A stretch of DNA of 64,000 bases from Streptomyces sp. NBC_00353 (GTDB lineage: Bacteria; Actinomycetota; Actinomycetes; Streptomycetales; Streptomycetaceae). Position 1 is the first letter of the stretch; every line of letters begins with the position of its first letter. Both the position numbers and the translations under genes were made by a program. The notes under the pieces were generated by a model, which searched no databases, was not told where the DNA came from, and was given only the letters and a program-made list of their open reading frames with translations. Shown one piece after another: positions 46,721 to 56,016 of the stretch. The stretch covers positions 1 through 64,000 of the forward strand of contig NZ_CP107985.1 in NCBI RefSeq assembly GCF_036108815.1. The letters run 5' to 3'.

Positions 46721-46794
46721 TCGGATACCCCCAAGTGGCCCCGCGCTGAGACAACCGGGCGCCTCGGAGCCTGCCGTGTGCGCGACGCACCGCG

Positions 46795-47394
46795 CTCCAG
46801 GCCTCAATATCTTGCGCCGCGTCAGGACTGTCTGCCTGTGGCAAGAGCATCGCGATCAGTGACAACCCGAGCCCGGCCGCATCGGCTTCCGTCTCGGGAG
46901 CGCCGTCCAGCCAAGCAGCGGGCAACACCGCGCTGCAGGTTGTCGACACCACGGCCGCCCAGGACGGCAGGACCGGTACCGGCGGCACCGTGGTCGGCGC
47001 CGCCACACAAAAGCTCCCCCCGCAGTGGGTCCAGTTGTCCGCGGTGTCCTCGCCCCCGCTCGGCTCGCCCCATCTGATCAACATCAACCAGGCGGCGCTT
47101 TATCGCTTCGACAACGACACCGCGAGCCCGTCGCAGTCCGCCTGCAACGACGACTGTGCCGCGCAGTGGCCTCCTGTGACGATCAAGCAGGGCGGCAACG
47201 TCTATCTGGCAGGAGTGAGCCCCCAGCGGATAGGGGCAATCCAACGCCAGGACGGTCGGATCCGAATTGCGGTAGGTGGTTGGCCTGTCTATCGCTACTA
47301 CGCCGGTGACACCAAGCCGGGCGATCTCAACGGCCAAGGCATCGGCGGAACATGGTTCGCCGTTGGGCCCAGCGGCAAGAAAGTCACACGCTGA
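46795..47394 (+). pseudogene. Secreted-repeat lipoprotein lacking a clear start
   Basis: The frame contains a lipobox-like GLSACGKS (Cys codon 46837-46839), then a Ser/Ala-rich linker and two secreted-repeat (COG4315-type) units: NQAALYRFDNDTA...NDDCAAQWPPV and GGWPVYRYYAGDTKPGDLNG ending GTWFAVGPSGKKV. This is a typical Streptomyces surface lipoprotein. No ATG, GTG or TTG lies in frame before the lipobox; the first start codon, GTG at 46990, would skip the signal peptide. A small 5' frameshift or truncation is the simplest explanation. Function is unknown; some relatives are haem- or redox-linked. Confidence 0.62.
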
Positions 47395-47474
47395 CGTGGT
47401 CGGCACGCACAAGCCTGCCCTCGCGCCCAGGTTCTTCTCGCTTGTTGTGTATCGTCCGGCCTCGAACACACGTG

Positions 47475-47790
47475 GCCGTCGCCCAGATGAATACCTCGCG
47501 CGCCAGGTGTTACCAGTGGGTGCGCAGGTTCACAGCCCAGGGCGACGCGGGGCTGCCCGACCGTTCCGGCGGGCCCCGGGCACCCCCGCTCCGCGCTCCG
47601 GCCACGATCGAGGCCGGGGTGTGTGTGAGCTGCGTCAGCGCCAGGATCGGACCGGTCAGGACCGGCCGAACCTGGGGCTGCCCGAACCGACGGTCCCCCG
47701 CGTCCTCGCCAGTCACGGCCTACCCCGGCTGGCCTGCGGCCGGTCCGCAGCTACGAGCGGATGAGGCCGGGCGGCTGGTCCACGTGACAT
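47475..47790 (+). pseudogene. IS481-type transposase N-terminal remnant
   Basis: The peptide SRARCYQWVRRFTAQGDAGL, then PDRSGGPR, and in a shifted frame NLGLPEPTV-like and VLASHGLPRL sequences, match the helix-turn-helix half of IS481 transposases. The rve catalytic domain and ends are missing. Sequence from here to 47937 has no other gene. Confidence 0.65.
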
Positions 47791-47937
47791 TGCTACCGCC
47801 GCAATCGTCGGCTGCCGACGGCACCCGCCCTGATCTGCTGCTCGCGGACCGCTGTGCCGGACGGCAGGCCTCCTCCCGCCCGCAGGTTTCGCCCGGGGCC
47901 CCTGGAAGCTTGGCAGCAAACCGACATCCCGGTTGCC

Positions 47938-49725
47938 TTACAGATCCAAAACGACGCCTTCGGTGGGTTTGGAGCAGCAGATGAGGATGTTGCCTTCGGC
48001 TGGTGGTTCGACCGGATCCGGGGAGTACTCGACGGTGCCGGCCATCAGGGCGAGTTCGCAGGTGTGGCAGACGCCGGTGCGACACGACCACTGGACGGGG
48101 ACGTCGCACGCTTCGGCGAGTTCCAGCAGGGAGTCCTGATTGTTGTTCCAGGGGACAGTGAGGCCACTGCGGGCGAAGGACACGGGAGGGCCGGTGCCGG
48201 CGGAGCCTGCGGGCTGGTGGGGCTCGGGTACGGTCGAGGAATCTTTCATTCCGGGGGTGAGGGAGGGCCCGGCGCCGAAGATCTCGGTGTGCACTCGGGA
48301 CGGTTCCAGCCCAGCGTCGACGAGCGCGGTGGTGAAGCCGTTCATGAAGCCCACGGGCCCGCAAAGGTAGGCGTCGGCGTCGGTCGGCAGGCCGAGACCG
48401 AAGATGCGGTCGACCGAGGGCCGGCCAGCCTCTGTGTAGTCCACGCCCTGGCGGTCGGTGTCGTTCGGTTTGCTGTAGTAGATGGTCGATCGTGCGTTCG
48501 CGAGTTCTTCGATCAGGTCGTGGCTCTCCTGAGCGAAGGGATGCTCGGTACTGTCCCGGGCTGCGTGCAGCCACCACACCTGGCGCGGGGAGTGGTCGCG
48601 CGCAAGCGCGTGAAGCATGGCCAGCACGGGTGTCACCCCCACCCCGGCCGACAGCAGCACCACAGGGTTGTCGCCCTTGGACAGGCAGAACGTTCCGCGG
48701 GGCGCAGCGGCATCAAGGCTGGCGCCGACTCGGACGTGGGTGCGCAGCCGGTTGCTGGCCGCGCCGTGCGGTTCCACTTTCACGCTGATCCGGTACGTGC
48801 CCGCGCTGGGCTCGCCGGACAACGAGTAGCTGCGGATCAGAGGCGGCACGTTCCCCTCGAGCGGGACCTTCACAGTGAGGAACTGACCGGGCAAAGCAGC
48901 GGGCAGTGGTGAACCGTCGGCTGAGGCCAGGGACAGCGAGAACACACTCCGGCTCTCGGGCTGGATGTGTGTGACGGTCAGAGGGCGGAAGCCCGGCCAG
49001 CCGGGCGGCGGGGCGCCGGCCGCCGACGTGAGCCCGGCGCTGCCCGAGGAGCAGGCCGTGTCACCGTCGGCCTGGTCCAGGAGCGTGTGCATGGAGCCCT
49101 GCCATCCTGGGCTGAGTGCCGGAATGCGCAACGCCCGCTCGACCTGAGCGCGGGTGTGTCCCGGCAGGTAGAGCACCCCGTCGATCTCCTCGACGGTCAT
49201 CTCCTCCGGGCCCGTGGAGACTTTGACGATCTCCTGCCCGGCTTCTACCTCGCCCTCCTTGATCACCCGCATGTAGAAGCCCGGGCGGCGATGGGACACC
49301 ATCAGCGCTGCCATCTGTGGCTCCCCCATGCGTAGACCTACCCGGTAGCACGTCACGCGCGGCTGTGTGACCTCGAAGAGCGCGTCGCCGATGCGGTACC
49401 GGTCCCCAATGCAGACCTCGTTGTCCGCAAGGCCGTCCACGGTGAAATTCTCGCCGAACTCGCCTGGTTGCAGATTCTCGCGTCCCAACTCCTTCGCCCA
49501 GTATTGGTAGGAGTCGGTCTGGTACACCAGCACGGCTCGCTGCTCGCCGCCGTGTCCGCCCAGATCTCCCTGGCCGTCCCCGTCGATGTTGAGGCGCCGC
49601 ACCATCCGCGCCCCGGTGACGGTCTGCTTGTACACGCCGGTGTGCACCGTCTTCCCGTGCCAGGGCACGTCGTGGGGCATTCCGACGTTCACTGCCATCA
49701 ACGTAGCCACCACGTCACCTCTCAT
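47938..49725 (-). CDS. MOSC-FNR-ferredoxin fusion oxidoreductase
   Basis: 595 aa from ATG after a purine-rich GGGGAGGG. Residues 1-215 are a MOSC/YiiM-like domain: HTGVYKQTVTGARMVRRLNI, GGHGGEQRAVLVY, GEFGENFTVDGL and TQPRVTCYRVGLRMG. Residues ~240-480 are a ferredoxin-reductase-type FAD/NAD module: PLIRSYSLSGEP, VVLLSAGVGVTPVLAMLHAL and DADAYLCGPVGFMNGF. The C-terminal ~90 residues are a plant-type 2Fe-2S ferredoxin with CRTGVCHTC (Cys548, 553, 556) and a late Cys at 583 or 584. MOSC domains handle sulfur or N-hydroxylated substrates; the fused redox chain could supply electrons. Related fusions exist in databases; the substrate is unknown. Confidence 0.92.
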   Translation of the reverse strand: MRGDVVATLMAVNVGMPHDVPWHGKTVHTGVYKQTVTGARMVRRLNIDGDGQGDLGGHGGEQRAVLVYQTDSYQYWAKELGRENLQPGEFGENFTVDGLADNEVCIGDRYRIGDALFEVTQPRVTCYRVGLRMGEPQMAALMVSHRRPGFYMRVIKEGEVEAGQEIVKVSTGPEEMTVEEIDGVLYLPGHTRAQVERALRIPALSPGWQGSMHTLLDQADGDTACSSGSAGLTSAAGAPPPGWPGFRPLTVTHIQPESRSVFSLSLASADGSPLPAALPGQFLTVKVPLEGNVPPLIRSYSLSGEPSAGTYRISVKVEPHGAASNRLRTHVRVGASLDAAAPRGTFCLSKGDNPVVLLSAGVGVTPVLAMLHALARDHSPRQVWWLHAARDSTEHPFAQESHDLIEELANARSTIYYSKPNDTDRQGVDYTEAGRPSVDRIFGLGLPTDADAYLCGPVGFMNGFTTALVDAGLEPSRVHTEIFGAGPSLTPGMKDSSTVPEPHQPAGSAGTGPPVSFARSGLTVPWNNNQDSLLELAEACDVPVQWSCRTGVCHTCELALMAGTVEYSPDPVEPPAEGNILICCSKPTEGVVLDL

Positions 49726-49867
49726 GCGGGGCCCTCCCCCGCCAGAGAGCTCGCGCCGTCACAGAATGGAAATCTCCGCGGGTGAAGGCGTCGGCGACAC
49801 GGTCGGCGTCACCTTCACCGACTAGCCGGAAGACCTCCTTCCGGCATCCGTAGGTGCCGTCGGCACC

Positions 49868-50734
49868 TCAAGCGAGGACACGGCCGAGAAATCCGTGGAT
49901 GTACCCGCTAATGGCATCCAGGTGTGTCTCCAGGGCAAAATGCCCGGCCGGCAGCAGATGGACTTCCGCGTCCGGCAGGTCGCGCGCGAACGCCCGCGCG
50001 CCGTCTGGCCCGAAAATCTCGTCCCTCTCGCCCCAAACCGCGAGCGTCGGCACCTGGCTGGTGCGGAAGTAATCCTGCAGCTGCGGATAGCCGTCGATGT
50101 TGGTCGGGTAGTTACGGAACAGCGCCAACTGCACCTCGTCGTTGCCGGGTCGATCCAGCAAGGCCTGGTCGTGAAGCCAGTTGTCCGGACTGACCAGGCT
50201 CCTGTCGGTGGCGCCGTTCTGGTACTGCCAACGGGTGGTTTCTGCGGAGAACTTGGCCCGTGCGCCCGGCTCGGTGTCGGGCCCGGGAGCGGAGGCATAG
50301 GCGAAAAGGTCGTCCCAGAAGGGCTTGGCGAAGCCCTCCATGTAGGCGTTGCCGCTCTGCGAGACGATTGCGGTGACCTCGTAGGAGGGGTTGAGAGCCA
50401 GCCGCCACCCGATGGGCGCACCGTAGTCGTGGACGTAGACCGCGAAGCGCTTGATGTCCAGGTGGTCGAGGAGTGCGGCGGTGATACGGGCGAGATTGTC
50501 AAAGGTGTAGTCGAATTCTTCGGCCCTGGGCATGGATGACTGGCCGTAGCCAATGTGATCAGTGGCGATCACGTGGTAGCGGTCGGCCAGTGCAGGGATG
50601 AGATGGCGGAACATGTGTGAACTGGTGGGAAATCCGTGCAGGAGCAGGATGACCGGTGCGTCGTTGGGGCCGGCCTCGCGGTAGAAGACCTCTTGGCCGT
50701 CAATAGTCGCTGTGTTGTGGTGCGTAGGGAGCAC
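49868..50734 (-). CDS. Alpha/beta hydrolase of the haloalkane dehalogenase/epoxide hydrolase type
   Basis: 288 aa from a GTG five bases after GGAGGTCGAC. The oxyanion segment is LLHGFPTSSHMF (HGFP at 33-36) and the nucleophile elbow is VHDYGAPIGW, with Asp103 instead of Ser, as in epoxide hydrolases and haloalkane dehalogenases. The acid and base regions are VWGERDEIFGPDG and LPAGHFALETH. No signal peptide is seen. It lies downstream of, and on the same strand as nothing obviously linked; the MOSC fusion gene follows 142 bp away. Substrate cannot be read. Confidence 0.87.
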   Translation of the reverse strand: MLPTHHNTATIDGQEVFYREAGPNDAPVILLLHGFPTSSHMFRHLIPALADRYHVIATDHIGYGQSSMPRAEEFDYTFDNLARITAALLDHLDIKRFAVYVHDYGAPIGWRLALNPSYEVTAIVSQSGNAYMEGFAKPFWDDLFAYASAPGPDTEPGARAKFSAETTRWQYQNGATDRSLVSPDNWLHDQALLDRPGNDEVQLALFRNYPTNIDGYPQLQDYFRTSQVPTLAVWGERDEIFGPDGARAFARDLPDAEVHLLPAGHFALETHLDAISGYIHGFLGRVLA

Positions 50735-51213
50735 GTCGACCTCCGGGAGCGCCAGAGCGCGGAATCTGCGTCAAAAATCCGTCCGCAGGTGGCCCATTCG
50801 ATACGGGTGGATGGGGCGGTCGTCACCGGAGGCGGGGACTCTTTCCCCTCAGCGTCCTGCCATTTTTCGGCAGGCCGGTGCACGACGCCACCATTTCAAC
50901 GCTAGCCCCGACCCCCAGTACGAGCAACGCCGCAACGACCGGATAGCAGAGTGTGATCACCGAACTGCACAGATGTATTCTCGAATGTTTCTTCATCTGC
51001 GATCCGGCGTCGTTGGCACATCCGGGCGTCCGGGGCGCCTCATCGAAAAGCTTGCGGGTCTAAGGTGGCGTGCAGGGCTACGGCCGCACTCGAACAGGGC
51101 GGTTGGCGCGAGCGAGGGAAGACAGGGCAGATGGGAATATTTCCAGTCGTCGGTGCGTCGTCTCTAGCAAACCGGTCATCGCTAACAAACCGTTGAAACG
51201 ACGGCAGGGGAAG
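50735..51213. other. 479-bp divergent intergenic stretch
   Basis: It separates the leftward hydrolase and the rightward PNPOx-like gene, so it must carry promoters for both. I see no gene in it. Confidence 0.5.
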
Positions 51214-52167
51214 ATGAGTATGAGAGGGAGCCGATCTCACCTGGCCTCTTATCACGAAGGCGAGTTGGCAGCACAGGATCTTGCAGGTTTTCGTGAGAGT
51301 GCCGACCGCTTGCGGCCGATCATCGGCGAGTCCCTTCCGCAGGGCGCGGCAGGTTTCTTGGCCGAGCTCAGATTTCTCGTAGTCGGTGCTGCCTCTCCGG
51401 ATGGGCAGGTATGGGCATCCGTTCTTTACGGAGAACCGGGTTTTCTGCACGTGCTCGGTTCCCGTGATGTGTACATCGGTGCCCGGCCTACACAGGTGGA
51501 CCCACTGGCGGCGGTCCTGCAGCAGCCCACGCTTGTGGGCACTCTTGCTATCGACCTTCCGAACCGTCGACGGCTCCGGATCAACGGCAGGGTGACGCCC
51601 TCACAAGACGGGCTCCGACTGTCCGTGGACCAGGCGTACGGGAATTGCCCTAAGTACATCCAGCGCAGATCACCTCAGAAAACCGGTCCGGCTCGTTCGA
51701 CGCGAATGGTGTCGGAAGGCAGCGAATTGACTGCGGAACAACGCCGGGTGATCGATACCGCAGACACCTTCTTCGTCGCCTCAACCTCCACTGCAGGAGA
51801 CGCCGACGCTTCCCATCGGGGCGGTAACCCCGGCTTCGTCCGCAGTCTTTCCGCGGACCGGATCCAGTGGCCGGACTACGAGGGGAACACGATGCTGATG
51901 ACCTTGGGAAACCTCACCGTCAATCCGGCAGCAGGTCTGGTGTTCATCGATTGGCAGCGCGGTGCGACCGTGCAGCTGACCGGTACGGCGACAGTCAACT
52001 GGAGTGCGCACGCCGCTGCCAGATTTCCCGGCGCGGAAAGAACGGTGGAATTCAGGGTGACCAAGGTCATCCAGATCGACCACTCTGAAGACGCCTTGAG
52101 CTGGTCGGCACCGCAGTACTCACGGTTCAACCCCCCGGTGGCCCCGGCTGCTTCGGACGGCTCTTAG
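51214..52167 (+). CDS. PNPOx-like flavin-type oxidoreductase family protein
   Basis: 317 aa from the ATG at 51214 after AGGGGAAG; an in-frame frame extends upstream without a ribosome site. The pattern is a PNPOx-like double split barrel: AELRFLVVGAASPDGQVWAS, then QPTLVGTLAIDLPNRRRLRI with INGRV, QAYGNCPKYIQRR, TFFVASTSTAGDADASHRGG, PDYEGNTMLMTLGNLTVNPA and GLVFIDWQRGATVQLTGTA. The SHRGGNPGFV and NCPKYIQ segments are typical of large PNPOx-like enzymes in actinobacteria, many of which bind FMN. Substrate is unknown. The gene is convergent with the FAD reductase gene. Confidence 0.85.
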   Translation: MSMRGSRSHLASYHEGELAAQDLAGFRESADRLRPIIGESLPQGAAGFLAELRFLVVGAASPDGQVWASVLYGEPGFLHVLGSRDVYIGARPTQVDPLAAVLQQPTLVGTLAIDLPNRRRLRINGRVTPSQDGLRLSVDQAYGNCPKYIQRRSPQKTGPARSTRMVSEGSELTAEQRRVIDTADTFFVASTSTAGDADASHRGGNPGFVRSLSADRIQWPDYEGNTMLMTLGNLTVNPAAGLVFIDWQRGATVQLTGTATVNWSAHAAARFPGAERTVEFRVTKVIQIDHSEDALSWSAPQYSRFNPPVAPAASDGS

Positions 52168-52267
52168 CGCGTTTATGCTGCTCCGTCTCCCGAGTTTCTG
52201 TGCTGTGCGGGGCGACGCACGGCACCCGTGCCGGCGAAATCGCCTCTCCGGCGTTGCCCCTTCGCGA

Positions 52268-53764
52268 TCAGGCATAGCGCTGAGTTCGGTACGTCTCCAA
52301 CAGGCGAAGCCAAACTTCGCTGGCGGTGGGGTAGCTGGGCACGACGTGCCACAGCACGGAAAGCGGCACCCGGGCGACAATGGCCGTCGTGGCGGAGTGG
52401 ACGAGATCCGCGACGCCCGATCCGACGAACGTCGCGCCCACCACCGTGTCGCTCACCCGATCGATGACGAGTTTGGCGCGCCCGAGGTAGTCCTCACGCA
52501 TCACGTACGTACCGGCGAGGGCAGCCATGTCGTACTCGACCGTTGCCACGTCGAGTCCTGCCGTGCGGGCCTGCCGCTCGGTCATACCTGCTGATCCGAC
52601 TTCCGGGTCGGTGAACGTCACCTGCGGGTTGCCGCGATGTCCGTCGGCAGCGCCCCACGCACCGCTCTGTGCATCGGCCGTCGGCCGCCCCGTGGCACGG
52701 GAGGCAATCACCTCACCAGCGACCCGCGCTTGGTACTTGCCCATGTGAGTCAACAGCGCACGTCCGCAGACATCACCCACCGCGTACAACCAATGCCCGC
52801 TCACCGCCTGCACAGCCTGCTCGTCGTCCACCTCCAGGAAGCCGTCGTCGGAGCATCCGACCGACGACAGGCCGATGTCCTGAGTGTTCGGCGTACGGCC
52901 GGTGGCAAGCACCAACTCGTCACCAACGAGCGTGCTGCCGTCGTCCAGCCAGGCGGTTACCTCTCCGCCATGTGGCAGCCCGACTCCCGTGTCGCGCGGG
53001 TCGTCGCGTCCCACCTTGGTGATCGACCTTCCGGGAAGCAGCCGCACCCCTGCATCCCTAAGCCGGTCACCGACCATACGTCCGGCAAACGGTTCCTCTC
53101 GCGGGAGTAGCTCAGACCGCCGGTACACGACGCTCAACTCGGCCACGCCCAGCGCCCGCAACCAGGTCGCCGCCTCGCACGCGACCACTCCACCGCCCAA
53201 GACGACGACACGGCGCGGCACCTCATGCAGGTTGGTGACATCGCGGGAGGTCCACGGGCGGGCCTTGCTCATGCCTGGGATCGGGGGCACGGCGGTGCAG
53301 GAGCCTGTGTCGATCACCACCGCGTGCCTGGCGGTGAGCACACGGGTACCGCCCGCTGTCATCTCCACCGCCACCGAGCGCTCCCCATCGAGCCGCCCGT
53401 ACCCGCGTACAACGTCGATGCCGACGCCGAGTGCCCAGCCGATCTGCGAGGAGTCGTCGAGGCCGTTTACGACAGTGTCCCGGCGAGCCAGTACCGCCGG
53501 CACGTCCAACTGCTGTCCGGTCAACAGCGAGGACACACCGGGCACATGCTCTGCGTTTCCCAGTACGTCGGCGGGGCGCAGCAGAGCCTTGCTGGGCATA
53601 CAGGCCCAGTACGAGCACTCGCCACCCAGCAGTTCCGCTTCCACCAGCACCGCGTCCAGACCTGAGAACTGCGTGGCGTATTGAGCCGCGTTCTCGCCCG
53701 CCGCGGCGCCGCCCAACACGATGACGTCCCACTCGGAGCGATCAGGATCCACACTTGCTGCCAT
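52268..53764 (-). CDS. FAD-dependent pyridine nucleotide-disulfide oxidoreductase
   Basis: 498 aa from ATG after AGGAAGG. FAD-binding VIVLGGAAAGENAAQYA lies at 15-31; the redox-active disulfide is Cys50 and Cys55 (GGECSYWACMPSKAL). NAD(P)-binding VVVLGGGVVACEAATWL lies near 180 and ATGRTPNT near 285. The C-terminal dimer interface ends VVPSYPTASEVWLRL. Here the usual HPTxxE catalytic His position appears as Tyr, which differs from lipoamide dehydrogenase and mercuric reductase; I think this is a subfamily trait. It may reduce quinones, metals or a small thiol. A decayed relative lies at 61810-62071. Confidence 0.88.
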   Translation of the reverse strand: MAASVDPDRSEWDVIVLGGAAAGENAAQYATQFSGLDAVLVEAELLGGECSYWACMPSKALLRPADVLGNAEHVPGVSSLLTGQQLDVPAVLARRDTVVNGLDDSSQIGWALGVGIDVVRGYGRLDGERSVAVEMTAGGTRVLTARHAVVIDTGSCTAVPPIPGMSKARPWTSRDVTNLHEVPRRVVVLGGGVVACEAATWLRALGVAELSVVYRRSELLPREEPFAGRMVGDRLRDAGVRLLPGRSITKVGRDDPRDTGVGLPHGGEVTAWLDDGSTLVGDELVLATGRTPNTQDIGLSSVGCSDDGFLEVDDEQAVQAVSGHWLYAVGDVCGRALLTHMGKYQARVAGEVIASRATGRPTADAQSGAWGAADGHRGNPQVTFTDPEVGSAGMTERQARTAGLDVATVEYDMAALAGTYVMREDYLGRAKLVIDRVSDTVVGATFVGSGVADLVHSATTAIVARVPLSVLWHVVPSYPTASEVWLRLLETYRTQRYA

Positions 53765-54999
53765 AGTCGCGCCTTCCTATATGGATTGCGGAGAATCGGG
53801 ACGCGTGGGCTCCTGTGAGGCCCGTCTGTGGCGGGAATACGTTGGCCATTGCGTGCATGGCTCCTAAGGTCTGTCCCGTAATCCCTGGCGATCAGCGCGC
53901 GGCACCGGATGCGGTGCGCCGCAAGGCGGAGGAGCGTCCCGTGCTAGGCGTATGCGGGCGTTCAACGCGGCGAGGTACCACACTTGTCGACGTGCGCCCA
54001 CCAGGGGTTACTGGACAGCCCTCAGGAATGCCGAGGGGGACGGGAAACCCACCTCGTTTTGGTACTCGGTCGACAACTCCGGACGCTGTGGTGCACAGAA
54101 GATTTCCTTCCGCGGGACGCCATTTGGGGGCAACACTTACGGCTCGTTCGGGTGTCAAGCTCGATTGTGTCAACGCCCCATATGAGAAAGCGTACGCCTT
54201 CGGCCTGGTCCTAACCGCTTGAAGCCCGCGAGAGGGCCACTGCAGCTACCCACCCGTGGCATGCCATGCGAGGCCTGCCGGATCATGAAACCATCGTTGG
54301 CCGGCCCCGCACAGACAAGGAGCGAGCGAGAGCCCGGTCGGCACGCCGAGACGGCTGCGCAGAGCAACACGAGGGCCGGATACCGGCAGTCCCGCGCATC
54401 GCGGGGATCGGCGACCGGCATCAGGAAACGCCGCAGGTCAGCGACATCGCTTGCGGTGAGGGGATCGGTCGGGGAGCCCACTTGCTCCACCGCGCAAAGG
54501 ATGGGCGATGGGCAGGCACGGTCTCGCTCGGTTCTCATGGCTCTCGACAACCACACGAGGCCGGCGAACCGGACCAATCTCAATCGCGCAATGTCCCTGG
54601 CGAAAGCGCGGCCATGCCGCCGATCACCACGCGGATCACCATGGACGACCAGCCCCGCAACCGCAGAACGTCCCCTGGCCGTAGAGGTGTTCGACGCCCC
54701 CTCGCCGCATCGCCCGGAGGCTGACCCCGGACGATCGAGGACGATCCGGGCCAGGCGGCTCCTCCTGGAGCGGGTCGCACCGGGTGCCTGGCCACGACGC
54801 CGGACGGCCAGTGAAGCGGGCCGTCCAGCGTTCTCGGGCCGCGCCACCGAGATGGTGGGCCGTAACCATGGGTGAGCCAGGGCTCGGTGAGGGACTCGTC
54901 GACGGCGCATAGGTGAGGACGCGTTCTTCCTGCAGCAGGGTGACTGACCTTAGGGAACAGCTCCTCTAGGTGATCGGTGACCGTCACGGTGGCCAGGTG
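53765..54999. other. 1.2-kb remnant region with an ISAs1-type fragment
   Basis: The only recognisable piece, on the minus strand at about 54265-54460, reads SDVADLRRFLMPVADPRDAR, then DCRYPALVLLCAAVSACRPG. This is the N-terminal DDE_Tnp_1-associated part of ISAs1 transposases. No catalytic part follows. Long open frames on both strands overlap here, reflecting GC content rather than genes. The rest holds nothing I can identify. Confidence 0.55.
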
Positions 55000-55111
55000 T
55001 GGGGCGAATCGCCGGCACCTGGTTTGGCGTCCGCAGGAACGGTGCAGGTCAGAGGGGGCAGCGATGCCCGGCGGACGCTGCTGTTTTCCCTCAACTCTTT
55101 AGGACGGCTAT

Positions 55112-55163
55112 GGCTCTTCAGGAGGGGGAGGATCACGGAACGGCAGCCTGCCCCTGAAGAGCC
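55112..55163. repeat. 11-bp inverted repeat below the ECF operon
   Basis: GGCTCTTCAGG (55112-55122) and its exact complement (55153-55163) flank a 30-base spacer. It lies just beyond the terminator hairpin of the leftward ECF operon and could be a second stop element or a rightward structure. Confidence 0.5.
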
Positions 55164-55166
55164 GGT

Positions 55167-55194
55167 CGGCCGCTCCATGAGGTTGGAGCGGCCG
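55167..55194 (-). terminator. Hairpin terminator after the sigma partner gene
   Basis: CGGCCGCTCC (55167-55176) pairs perfectly with GGAGCGGCCG (55185-55194) around an eight-base loop, 17 bases after the stop of the leftward gene. Confidence 0.8.
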
Positions 55195-55211
55195 CCTACC
55201 ACACTGGCTCC

Positions 55212-56006
55212 TTACCCCTTCGGGAAGATGGAGTCACCGGAGACGGTCCGGGTGGAGCCGCTCTTGAGGGTGAGGACGACCTTGCCGCTGGCGCTGCCCG
55301 TCGGCTCAGCGGACGGCCACCAGGCGGTGAACCGGTCGTTCTGGATGTTGGCCTCAATAGTGCGGCCGCCGTCATGCAGGGTCACGGCCTTGACATCGGA
55401 TCCTACCGAGCCCACGAGGTAGTTGAAGCCGGTGCTCCCTTCGCCGTGGCCACCTGCCGAGTCCACCTCGATCGCATTGCTGGGGACCTTCTTGACCGGA
55501 TCGATCACCGCGGTCATACCCTGTCCAGTCTTGTCGGTGAGGCAGTAGGAGATGGTCGTCCCGCCGGTAACGACCACAGAGGTGATCGAGCCGCGCACGT
55601 CCAGGTTGCTGTACGAGACCGGCTTGCCGGAGTAGTCGCTCCCCAGGGCCTTGACGCACCACTTCTCCGCGACGGTGGCCTCGGGCGAGGTAGCCGCCAG
55701 CTGACTCGGCGTGCCGGTCCAGCTCGCGAGTTCCACCGAGGACAGCGGGCCACTCGAGCCTGGCACACTCTGCGATGCCTGACTCACTACGACTACGGCC
55801 GCGGTGGCAGCGACAGCGCCAGCCGCCACCCAGATCAACGGGCGACGACGAGCCGGGGAAGCCGACTGCGTCGTGGAAGCGGCGCCATGCATCACGGTAC
55901 GCAACAGATGTTCCTTACGGTTGTTTTCGGTTTCGGTCAGTTCACAGACGGGAGCAGCGTCCAGGGTGGCCAGCAACCGAGGGAGATTCTTCTCGCGATC
56001 GTTCAC
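55212..56006 (-). CDS. Single-pass membrane protein, probable ECF sigma partner
   Basis: 264 aa from an ATG. Residues 1-55 are cytoplasmic and charged, a helix (LIWVAAGAVAATAAVVVVSQ) spans the membrane near 57-77, and the remaining ~185 residues are extracellular and beta-rich with two cysteines (WCVKAL, SYCLTDK). I do not recognise the extracellular domain. Its gene starts 10 bp after the sigma-factor stop, so they form an operon; membrane proteins in this position usually regulate the sigma factor, but no zinc-binding ZAS motif is visible. Anti-sigma function is therefore only an inference. Confidence 0.75.
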   Translation of the reverse strand: MNDREKNLPRLLATLDAAPVCELTETENNRKEHLLRTVMHGAASTTQSASPARRRPLIWVAAGAVAATAAVVVVSQASQSVPGSSGPLSSVELASWTGTPSQLAATSPEATVAEKWCVKALGSDYSGKPVSYSNLDVRGSITSVVVTGGTTISYCLTDKTGQGMTAVIDPVKKVPSNAIEVDSAGGHGEGSTGFNYLVGSVGSDVKAVTLHDGGRTIEANIQNDRFTAWWPSAEPTGSASGKVVLTLKSGSTRTVSGDSIFPKG

Positions 56007-56016
56007 GTCTCTTCCT

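Noticed and set aside
54170..54910. A 246-codon minus-strand gene
   Set aside because: Only a short middle part resembles an ISAs1 transposase start; the rest is Arg-rich and overlaps a plus-strand frame of equal length.
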